The notes beneath the pieces are model-generated. The model made no database searches, was not told the DNA's origin, and saw nothing but the letters and a program-made list of their open reading frames with translations. Below, one piece after another: positions 26,501-38,500 of a DNA stretch of 64,000 nt. A program made the translations under genes and the position numbers. Location of the stretch: positions 124,001-188,000 of the forward strand of contig VZTG01003201.1 of assembly GCA_013397845.1 (NCBI GenBank), given 5' to 3'. How positions within the stretch are numbered: the first letter of the stretch is position 1; each line of letters opens with the position of its first letter. This stretch comes from Melanocharis versteri (Eukaryota; Chordata; Aves; Passeriformes; Melanocharitidae).

Positions 26501-29500
26501 TGTCCTGCAGACTTTTTATAGGACCACAAAGTAAGTAATGTGCTTTGTGCCGGTGATCAGATAGCATGAAGGGAAAATGCAGCAAACCTACAAACTATGG
26601 CAAGGGATTGCTATATACTCTCCAGAGCCACAAGTACCTAGTGCAAACCTTTATTAGTGATTTAGACATTAAATGCTCATTATTCTGTTAACTTATGCTC
26701 ATCACACCTTCAATAATTAGACTTTATATTTTTCACACCTTCGCAACATTTCATCTTACCGGCCCCTTTTTACACAAAACCCCATCGTGCCAGCACTATA
26801 AACCTAGTGCAGAGATCATGAATTGCCAGCAGACCTTTTGCCACACATAGATGAATCTTCCTCACCCTTGTGTCGTCTCAGATGCAATTACATCCATGAC
26901 CACAGCATCTTGAAATCCTCATTTGCCATGTAATTTGAATTGCTGTAGTAGAGGACAGTGCATGGAAGTCAGCTGGTTTCGGCAATAAGATCTCAGCAGA
27001 TCACGCATTCCCTGGCTGCTTTTGGCAAGCTTGCAGCTCAAACCGTGTCACTGGATTGCATCATTGCCATTCTTAGTGGTGAATGTCAGGTACAGAAAGC
27101 TGACATAGCCAATACATTGCTCTAAACCTCAGTGTCCTCATTACTTTGAGTATCCTCACCACACCTTACAAAGCTGGTGGCTCGCGTGTTAGATATTTGT
27201 GTTCTTTCCCTGATGAGTGTTCCTGGGCCAAGCAGCACCAAGAGCATTTCTGAAAACTGCCCTAAACAACCTTCACTCATAGCTATGTGCAAGTTTGTCA
27301 TTGCCACTGCCTTCTTAATAGTCTTCTAGATTTTTTACTAAGCAGTGGTGTGTTTACTGTGGTTCTGTGTCAGCATTGCTAGGCAACAGTGGGGTTACAG
27401 GCCCATTTAATTGCTCAGAAAAATAGACAGAAGTTCAATTAATGAAATATATTCTCTTTTGATATAAAATAAAGATGTCAGCAAGTGATAATCTGTGACT
27501 TTTAAGCCAAATGTATATTCAAAGAGGGATACAGATGAAACAATTCATTGTTGAAGAGAGGACATTGCACTAGCGTGATAGGAACGGAAGAAGTTTGCTC
27601 TTGAGGGGAAGTGGATTTTCTACAAACAAATGTAAGAGGAAAATTCCATGAGATTTCAATAATAGGAAAAAGTAGAGAGAGGTAGGGAGGAAAGGTGGCT
27701 TTGCCTGGGTAGAGGGAGGGAAGAACGGCTTTGTGGGGTTTGTGCAGCTGGACAGGTCTGCAACCCTTTTTCTGCCTCCTCCCTGTCGCCGCCATGGCCA
27801 CAGCCTGTCCTCAAAGGCAGAACTAGTGTCTGACTTTATAAACCTGTCAGCGTTTCAAAATGCAGCATTTTTAGACAGCATTTATTGAAAAGGCCAAGAA
27901 AATGCCTGAGAAGGAGAAGTACCTTGTTGCTCCCAGAGGAGACTGAAACATGCTGAATATGGAGCTACAGCATCTGTTGTTGGGAAATATGTCAGGTACT
28001 GAAACAACCTGTGAAAATCCTGGGCCCTAAAGGCCAAAACATAACCCAGGTTTCCATCATGCTCAGCAAAATGCCTTTGGATTTTTTTATGTCCATGACT
28101 GAGTGCAGGCATTGCCTCTACACTTTTGAGTCCAGGAACCACTTGGTTCAGGAGGTGATTGCAGTAGCTTGGGTGGTGGGTGCTGCCTCATATGACTGAC
28201 TCAGAAATGTAAAGAAGAAATCACTGCCCTTGGAAGGACAAATCTGAATGTCAGCTTGCTGTTGCTGTGAGTGAAACAAATTTTTGTGTCAAAAAACCCT
28301 CCACAGAGAAAGAAGTCCATTATAGAAAGCAAATGGAGGTAATTAGTGACCTGGCGTGGGAATAGGCAGGTTACAACTGTCTCAGATAATATGTTCATAG
28401 AAATTAATTTACTTGATGGTATTACCAAAGGGATGTACCTTGTGCAAACTTCAGGATATTCCTTTCAATACAACTAAGGAGGTTCAGACAAAAATCTGTG
28501 CTAGCAAGTCTACAGGAAAATATCTCTATCATTTCATTATCAGTACTGACACCACTCTTCCCTCAAGACACTTACCCTGAGGATGAAAGTCTTTTCTGTC
28601 AGAAGTGGAGAGCAGATTGCTGGTAAGCTGTGATGGGTTAAAAAACTCCACATGTCATCTCAGCTGCAGTTTCATTTTCCCCTGATGAGAACAGTTCTAT
28701 TAAGTTGGATGTGGTGATCCATGACTTCTTGGTGAAGCTGTGACTCTTACTAAAATACCCTCTCTCTTTTCATGTCGCTTACAGAGTGATTCCATTTTAA
28801 CAAGGTATATTCTGTTCTGCTTTGTAGACAGCACCAAAAAGGCACCACAGCGTTTTGTAAGGTAAGACAAGGGGTGCAAGCTCCTGGTCAGGGCTGAGCA
28901 TTTCATATGGCTCATTTTTTTTGGACTTCATGATGCGCATTCCCATCACCTACCACTCCCCAAGGAATGTATTCTCTGGAAGCATCAGAAGCAGCAGTTC
29001 ACTAACACCTGCCTGCAATGGAGTGATAGACCCTTAAAAACAAAAGTGGTGTAATTGCCCTATGACAAAAATAAGGTCCTGTCCATGATTTTTGAACTGA
29101 GGCAGCCACTGCTATCTGCCCTTGCTGCTCTGTATCACACTTGATGGGCTGTCAGCTAATCAGAGTCAGTGCTGTGAACTCACCTTGCAAGTTAGCAAAA
29201 CCCATGTCTGATATTTCTACAGGCCTGTGGGTGCAAGCAATTTAAATTAGGTGTTCTTAGGCATCCTGAAGGTTGGCTTGAGTACGGGCACAAAGCAGAG
29301 AGAGCAGGAGAAGCTGCTCTACCTCCTGCAGACACCCCTGCAGCTTGCGTTCTCCCATTCTTCCCATAGTCTGTGCTTTCCACTGAAAATCTCACAGGTG
29401 GCTTTGCAAGCATTCAATACACTAGAAGTAATTTTGTAACCATGTTACCTAAAAAATATACCCAGCCCTCTGTTCTCTTTCAGAAGCTGATAGTGAAATA

Positions 29501-32500
29501 GGTTGTGTCCCTGCTCTGGGCATCTGTAGGACAAGATGCTTGTAAGATACTTAGAAGATGCCTTTTGAAATGATGACATTTTAGCTCTTTGAACGCTGAG
29601 CCATGAGAGCCTGGGGTGTGGCCTCTCCATGCAGTCGTGGTGCAGCGAGGGGCTGCACGTGGAGCAGGGTGGGTGCAAGAGTCACCCTCGTGCTTTCACC
29701 CTTTGACAACCTACTCTTCTTCTTCACAACCCCTCCAGGTGGATTTATCTGAGGTTGTAGTGGTTTACAGCCTCTTGCTCCCGCATTGCAGGGCATCCAG
29801 GCAGCATGCTGGAGACAGAGCCAATAGGGAGGATGGCTGGCAACCCCAGGAGCTGCCATGAACCTGCCAACCCTGATTTTAACTATTTTAGAAGTGTTGA
29901 TGTGAAGCAGATATGATTGTGCTTACGTAGTGCAAGGATCCCAGCTCTCTGCCAGAGAATCTCTGGCAAAGGGACAGAAAGTGTGAGCCGAAATTTGGGA
30001 TGCACTAAGTTTTTGTGGGGAATGAGCAAGGACACCCACAAATGCTTTGTTCCACTGTGGTGCCTGCATTGGAGCACACGTGAGGCAGCAGTTTTGCCTC
30101 AGGTACCAACAATGTGTACTGTGCTGCTCTTGAGCATTTTCTCCTTCGAGCCTGGCAGCCTGGAACAGCACACCAAATGTAATGGATGAAGCAAAACCCG
30201 CTTGAAAATTGTCAAGAGAAAACCTGTTCAATTGACCTGATAAAGCTATGTGGATTTTTTTGTGGCAGAAGTGGTGCTTTCTTTCTCTTTCTGGCTCATA
30301 GAAAGTGTCAGGAAATTTTGTCGAACTGTGTGAGCATCTAATTTATTTGTTGCATTCCTTACATTTCTACTCTAAGATCCACTTTGTCATGAGATGAGGC
30401 AGGCCCTGTTAGGTTAGATGTTGTAAAGGACGGATGCAGTGAGGCCCCAGCCTCACTCCATAGCTCATCCAAGTTGAAAGATGAAGGGCTGAGAAAAGCA
30501 TATACTGCACAATACCAACCTCTTAAGAAACAGCACTTACAAGAGAGCTGGAGGTCAGGTCTCTAGGAATTAAAATTCAACGTGCCCTGCCATTGTGAAA
30601 GGCACTAAGGTTTTGTTTAATTTGCCTTTATTAATATATCTCTTCATTGTTCCCTACAGCACTGTTGCTGTGGGGATACAGCTGGAGGGGGCTGGACTGA
30701 TCCAGCAGTTCTTCCAGGAAGGAGCATGGCACCCACAAAAACAGGGCAGGATAACGGGAACGGCAGCAGCACATCAGATGCTGTGGATGGGTGGGCAGAA
30801 AGGAGGGCTTCGTCACCATATCAGCAGCGGTCTCATTATTCAGAAAAACTGGGTCCTCCCACAAAGTTGAAGAAATGGAGAATTGTTTTCTTGTAAAACC
30901 AGGAGGTATTATGAACCAGTCAGGACAGTAAAGGCAATTAATTTTTGTTCAGATGCCTCCTTTTTCAGACCTCTGCAGATACTGTGGTTTGGGATTGGCA
31001 GTTGTCCTTAGGGGGAATATGTGGGGGCCGATGAAGTTGGTGATAATTCTGAACCCTAGGACAAAGTTTCCTCTTCCCGTCTTGTGTTACTTGCACATAG
31101 ATGAGACCACTGTCTACCAGATGAAATATTATTTTATTGCATGCAGTTGGTCAGTGGTTCATTCTGTGTAAAGAGAATGTGTCTCAGTGTAAATGCAGAA
31201 GACACACTCCTGTGAATCAATTTGTCTTACTTAAACACAGAAAACCAAGGATATGCCTCCTCAAAAGGCAAAGGAATCACATTGTTTGTAATTCATTGCT
31301 GCTGTATATATTTCAAGTGGTGCCTGTACTTGTAGGGTTTTCCATAAAAAAAAAAACTTTCTGAGATACCAAGTATCAAATTATTCCATTTTAATTATTT
31401 CCTTCCCCAACATGTTGTATATAGATGCTTCTGCTATTTCTTCTGAATCCTCTATACTGATCCTTTTGCCAACTCTTTACCTCAAATATTTGAAGGACTG
31501 CATGTTCCTATCTTGGTCACAACAGAAACTTCATGATTATTCTCATCTACAAAATGTGGACTATCCTAGAAGTATTTTCTGTTGGCATAGTTCAAGCACC
31601 CAGGTCACTATAAGTCATTGATTACCCGCACTTTTTACAACACTGCCTTAGTTGGCTCAGATGTTGTTGATGCAGATACTTTATTCTAAGTAGGAATGGT
31701 AAGGATGAAGCCTTCTTTTTTCCCTCATGGCAAACTGTAAATCAGACTCCCATGGTGTTCAAGAAGTGACATTGCATGCTGCAGCTCAATTTTTGTTGAA
31801 GCTTAGGTTTTCCATTACAGGATAGTAGAACAGTGTTCATTCCCTCCCATTTTTGTATCTGCTTTGTCTTCCCTGACGTTTGCTCATAGCATGAACAAAA
31901 ACATACTGGTAAGTTTCATTGGCAAATTCCCATGTAAAATCATCATGTGGAAAAGGTAGATCAGGCAAATGCACACTGAGCTGTTTCCATTTAATATGCT
32001 GCAATGCCAGAACAGGCTGAAAATTCATTACACGTGGTCCGGATCTCAGTCCTATAATTGAGCTGAACATGGCCAAAATGGACTTCTAAGCATTTGGTCT
32101 TAATACAGCCACTAGATCTCTGTAGTGCCACATGATATCTTTGACCTGAATTCCATAAATCCTGTTAATCATTTGTAAACATTTGGTAGCCAGCTTGGCA
32201 ATGGAGTTAAAGGAAGCAACTCTCCAGAGAAAACCTGTAAAACACATGAGTCGGATGTATTGGCAGGTGATGAGCTACCACATGAAAATGTTGGATGTGT
32301 TGTCCTACAGCCCTTTGCAAAGACAGGTGAAAGGAAATGTGTCAGTGTTACTGCTAGTGACACAAAGACAATCTAAGTAAATAAATAACACTGCTTAAAT
32401 ATGCATGAGGGGAATAGAAAAACCCTGATCTTCTTCTTAATGTAACTTTAGTGCATGCAAAGGCTATTTCCAGAATAATTTCTGTTCGATTGCAACTAGA

Positions 32501-35500
32501 TGTGCCACAGTACAGATGATGGACTAAAAGTTGTTAATGATGTTTTTGTAAGTCTGATGTCCAAAGTTTAAAGTCATGTCTTTTAACGGGAACTAATGAG
32601 ATCCTAAGTGATGATTCCAAGCAAAACGTTGTCATTATGGCTGCTGTTGGCAGCGCTGCACTCGTGCAGTCCTCTTTCTCAGCATTTACTGCCGGCACGT
32701 GAAGAAACCAGGTAGCAAACTCCACACACGTACCTTCATTTAACAAGAGAAGTCAAACTCTCACGTAGAGTAACTGTAAAATAAATGTCCTCTATGTCAG
32801 ATGACAATCCTGCCTGGATATCCATCAGGGATTAGAACAGGAATCCATAAAATTTAGAGGTAATGTTTTCCAAGTAATTCAGAAAGAAATCCATTTTCTC
32901 CCTTAATGCTGAAATGTTGGACCCAAAGGATTATACAATTTATCTGCCAAGCACCTTCTATTAAAAACAAAAGCAAAAACAAACATAACACAACTGTCAT
33001 TAGGATTTGAATGTATGAAACAGGCTGAAGATAGGAAAACCATAATCAGTCCTTCAGGACCACAGAACAATTCTGTAGCTGTCAAAACAAGAATTAAGGC
33101 TTCCTATAAACTGACATAAATTGGCACAGCAAAAGCTGACTGCTGCTGATGTAGAAAATGCATGGTTCATTTCATTGACTGTCAAATGTATCTACAAAAC
33201 ACATTCAGGGCCACCACTGGGCCACAGGAAAGGCTATCAAAATAACCTTCCTAAGGTTATCAAAATAACCTTCCTAAACCATCCTCATATCTGGTTTTGC
33301 TCTGAAGCCCCATAGAAAACCCCAAGTTCACCTCTTGCCCTTCATGTTTCCGTGTGCCTCACTACATGCGACAAGAATGAAACCCCACCTGTTCTTGCAC
33401 TCTGCTTTGTTTGAAAAATGTGGTGTTTTGAAGAAAGTAATTTGTGAAAAGATGCAATAAACGGGACCATTGTTTTTCCCACCAGACGTGGAGATGCTGC
33501 TGCTCTGCTTTCCCAAACTGTGTTACTAATATGAATAAAGCTGTGCCTGTGCCCCCCACACACCACGTCTGGACCGTGGCACTGCAAGGACCTGGTGCAT
33601 TAGATGCTGTTGGTGTGGCCAAGTCCCACATCTCTGACAGGGATGGATGTGGACACTCCTTCCCTAGGTTCCCAAAGAGTTCAACCTGAGACCAGTATGA
33701 GGGCACAAAAAGCCTCCAAGACCTACACAGAGCTTTGCTATAAGGGAGTCAATGTTCCCCACCAGTGTCAAAAGTATTTGGATTGCATCTAAATTTTAGT
33801 TTAAGGGCTAAGCCAGCCAGCCAGCAGCTGTGTCAAGGTTGCAATTCCAGCCCGAAATTGAAACCCCAGCATACTAAAATCATAAAAGACATTAGTTTTT
33901 TTCTGGCTTCTTCTCCTGACCAAAAATGCATGAGCATCTTTGAAATTAATAACCAGATATTTGGATTTTTCCTGAGACTGATTGACTGTAAAGAGTGTAA
34001 ACAACTCTAATTTGAAAGCTAAAATCAATTGACTTGTGCCTTTTCCACATCCTGTCAGTCAACATCCTAGCAAAGTACTTCTGAAATTGCAATGTCTTCC
34101 CAAATAATGAGTGAATATGAAGTTTTGTGTTTATTTAACAATTCACAGCAAGAATGTAACTGTGGGAAAAAAATCATAAAGATTCAAGTATGTTTATCTT
34201 CTGAAGCAATGAATGGTCAAGAAGGGATGTGAGTATTTTTAGAAAGGCGTTAGAATTATAGAATTATGTAGGTTGGAAATGATCTTTGTGAGGAATAAAT
34301 AGTATAATCCACAGACTTCATAAATTCAGCAATATGAAGAATTTATAACCACTATCATTTCAAGAACATTTTCTGCAAGGCACAAAAAATGTATTGTGGA
34401 AATATTGTTAGCTGAAAACAATGCTAACCTACCAAAGCACTCATTTGAAAATTTATTTGGTATACTAATGAGTGGGCGTTTAAGGATTTGGAAATACAGT
34501 TGAAAATGCAAAACTCTATCTTGAAGGAGTCCATTCATTTGTGACATTTCAGAATGATCAAATTAGTCTTGGGCAAGAGCAAAATATTTTGTTTGCGATA
34601 TTATCTGCACACAGAGAGGTCCAATAGAAGAACTCAAAACCATCTCCTTTTACAGATCCTTTCAAATTCACATTGGCATTATAAACCATGTAAGTGGAGC
34701 ACAGAGTTATTTAAAAGCATACCTCCAAGGGGCATGCTTTTGGAAGCACAGCTTTGTTTTTCTGACGATCTTGTTGAATCGATTTTTTCCAGTCTATTTG
34801 TATTAGCTGGGTAGAGCATTCACAGAAATGCAATTGTATATTGTAATTTGACTTTGATCACAGTAATTTTCTTCCTTGTGTCTCCCAAGCAGTCTTCTAG
34901 AAAATACCGCAGTAATGGTATGCAGCAGTGGATATTGAACTGCTTGCAAGCCACTCAGGCAGCTCATAAAAACATTATTAAAAGGCAAATGCCCTTTGTG
35001 CTCATAACTTCTAAACTGCACGAGCTGAAGTGCCTTAATGCTTCTAATGCTTTGTAATATATTGAGATGTGCTCTCTTGGAGCTGGTGTCGTGGCTTCCC
35101 AGCCGACAGCTTGTGCTCTCCTGCCAGTCACCATGGTTTGGTTTGACTCTGACTCTCCCTCCAGTTCAAGATGTCAGGAGTCTGAGCGGGGTTTGCTGGG
35201 AAGCTCCGTGACTGGCAGGTGGCACGTACATTCTTTTTGGAGTAATCTCTTATCTCCTACAGAAGGAACTTTTCAGAGCATTCTAGAGCCATTGCCCTTC
35301 TACTAGTGAGTGTTCTCCTCCCAAACCATGGAGGCTCTGGAGATGCCCAGTCCTGCAAAGGTGCTTTGGCTCACCTGCTGATGTGAATCTGCCCCCAAGG
35401 GGAGCGTTCTGGGAGACCTGGGAAGGCCACAGAGGGCAAGAGTGTTTTCTGTGCCCATGTGCTGTGTGTGCTTTACAAGGTAGAATAGTAAAGGAACCAT

Positions 35501-38500
35501 TTTAAAGATATCACTGATATTCACTGAGAAACTGGCATAGTGCTTTATTTTCTGGTTGCATTAAACAGCAATCTTCCCATCTCCTAAGGTCATCCCTTAC
35601 CCAGCAACATCCATGAACGTTATGCTCAGACATTTGAATTTTCTCCTTTACCTGAAGAATTGGGAGCACATCTGAGGATGTGCTTTCTCTCAAAATCAGA
35701 ACCTGTGCAGGTGGCCTGGAGGTTTCCCCAGGAAGAGGAGAGCTATAAGACTTGCTGTAGAGTTCAACAGCTGAGTATGCATTGCCAATCCTATAGTGTG
35801 CTGGGGAATTATTTCACCATTTTTAATTTTCTGTAAATTTTGCTGTAATTATCTTCATCTTTTTTCCTATCTTGCCAACACTGAACCTTGTCTCACCCAT
35901 TCTACAGACAGGTCCCAGTAAGTTGAGGTGCTACATGCCCACACTACTTGAAGACTTCTGGTTTAACAAGCATTTGGTAGGCATGTAATACCTGAGAAAT
36001 ACCTGAGGGGTGCAAAAGGTGCTCTATTTTAAACAAACCCAGTTGGTTTATCTACTGCATAGAAGGCAAACTGGGAATTTGGGAGGCACTTGTTGAATAC
36101 CACGATGTGGTGTCCCATTGAACTTGGCAAGATTAAGTACCAGCATAACCATGCAGGGAGGCTTAGAGACGGTCTTCCCTTGCAGCCAGATTGTGAAGGT
36201 ACAGGATACATTACTGATCTGTTTGTCTAAGAAGCTTCGGTGTTTGAGAGAGAAGGTTTTACAGCATATTATGAGAGGACACTTTTACAGCGTATTATGA
36301 GAGAAACTAGGTTGATGTACAACTGATGTGGTTGTCACTTATTAATATTAGATTAGACACCTTGGCAAAGCAAAGATTTCAGGTGGGTAGTTTTATCACT
36401 GTGCTGTCTTTTGTGCATTAAAATTTCATTAGAGTTTCTGTCTCAGAGCAGTGAGATTTGCCACTAATAACTCTTTGACACAAAGAAACTTATTTGATAT
36501 TTGAGTATCACAGCACTGTAAAGCCTCATCAGAGCAGATCATCAGAGATAGGAAATGCATTGATTCCATGAGTGGATTGGTGCTGTAGTAGAGTCTTCAT
36601 GGGTCTCATGCTCCTGGGACTGTGAGGATTACTTCAAATGGTGCGTGCCATCTAACAAGCTCAGTACCTAAAATGTGTCAAGCTTGCTGTGTGCCTGCAT
36701 GTTCTTCTGACAGGGATAAGCAGGAATCCAAATTTAAATTGATTCTCTGAATGAAAGATGGAAGATGGTATCCTCCTTTTAGAAAGACAAACAAAACACT
36801 GAAAGACCCTTACTTTACCAGGGTTATGTACAAAGATGTCCTCAGGAGTGTTGTCACTGTAGTCCATGTTAAGCATGCGTGAAAAAGCCACTCTGTTTTT
36901 ATTCCCTTTTAGAGGGAATCTGACTTCCATGAGCAAACAGCTGTGACCTTGCAGTTCTTGAGAAAAGGATTTAAATAAGAATGTCCCCTTGATTTCTAAA
37001 ACTTTTGTACCTTTCATTAAAACAAAGAAGACTGAGCAGCAAATGACATTTCTTGTATTTCAGTTGACTTATCAGGTATCACTGGAGAGACAGTTTCCTA
37101 ACAAGCACTGAAATGACCATATTTAATATACCTTAATTTTTTTCTCTGGACTTGCAAGTACTAGAGCAGTAACTCCAGAACCCCCATAACACATTAGAAA
37201 ACCAGTGATTATACAGTCCCTATCTCTGTAGCATGGAAAAGCCATTTTCTAAGAGGGCTCTCCCTCCTTTCCGTATGTGGCATCAGCTCCTGATTTTCTC
37301 CCTGCCTATGGGACCTGGAAATGAAAATGTGTAGAATTCTTCCATTCAAGATTAGAAAATGTCCATCAAAAAACCAGTACCATCTCAAAATGTATATGAG
37401 TTTTTGCTTGGTTTTCTTGTTTTAGGAAACAAATAAATGTCTCTTTTTTGTCATGTATCTTCAAGTTCCCACAATTTCAAAGCAAACTGTTTCCTCATGC
37501 AGACAACCCCTTATTCCCCTCTTCTAGTGTGCAAGCTTCTGGCATATTTGAATAACGTTTTGTCTATTGTTCTCTTTTGTTAGTTTACAATGAAAGTAAA
37601 ATTGTCTTGCAAGAAAAAATTCCTTTTGTTTGTTATCAGTAACCTCTAAGACACTGGCATTATCAAACACTTCTGCTTTTCAGTGCTGTTATCCCTATTC
37701 CTTAAGAACTAGCAGAAAGTTTGACTTGTAAATGAAATGTTTGGAGATTTTTCCAGATGTAATTTCCATCCTGTTTTGACTGATCATGTTCTTGTTAAGC
37801 AGGTCTTCACTCTTCTTTCTTGCTTACTACTGCCTGCTAACATAATAGGAATGGAGAAACATGAGACTTACCTGCAAATTTTTTCGGATTTCAGGGCTAT
37901 GGGGTGGATGTGGCTGTGGCTGTGGGTGGGTGTGGGTGTGGGTGTGGGTGTGGGTGTGGGTGTGGGTGTGGGTGTGGGTGTGGGTGTATTACACGTGCAC
38001 AGAAACAGAATCAAATCCACATTTCCTCCTTCCGTAATTTCAGGTGGTTCTTTCCACCAACACAGTGGGGCACAGCACTTATATGCACTGAACTCAACAA
38101 TCTTGAAGCTCTTTTCTAACCTAATTGATTCTATGATCCTAACGATCCTCCTTTAAGGCTAATCATGCAGCTGTAGTGTTAATGCATAGGTTTGTAGTAA
38201 TATTTGTCACTTAAACCACACTTTTATTCCAGATCTCATTTAGATCTCTGCAACTACCTGAAAGGATATTGTAGAAAGTTGGGGGGCAGTCTATTCTCCC
38301 TAGTATCAAGAAATAGAATGAGAAAAAATGGCCTCAGGTTGTGCCAGGAGAAGTTTAGTTCAGATATTAGGGATGATTTCTTCACAGAAAAAGTGGTCAA
38401 GCATTGGAACAGGCTGCCTAGGGAAGGGGTTAACCACCATGCCTAGAAGTATTTAAAACACATGTAGATGTGCTACTCAGGGACATGATTTAATGATGGA

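Noticed and set aside
37737..38156. 139-codon open frame with a long Val-Gly run, and its Cys-Gly shadow
   Set aside because: It is produced by the (TGTGGG)n array and a CR1 tail; it is not a gene.
38204..38446. 80-codon open frame with NRLPRE motif
   Set aside because: It is the reverse-transcriptase remnant of the truncated CR1 copy, not a host gene.
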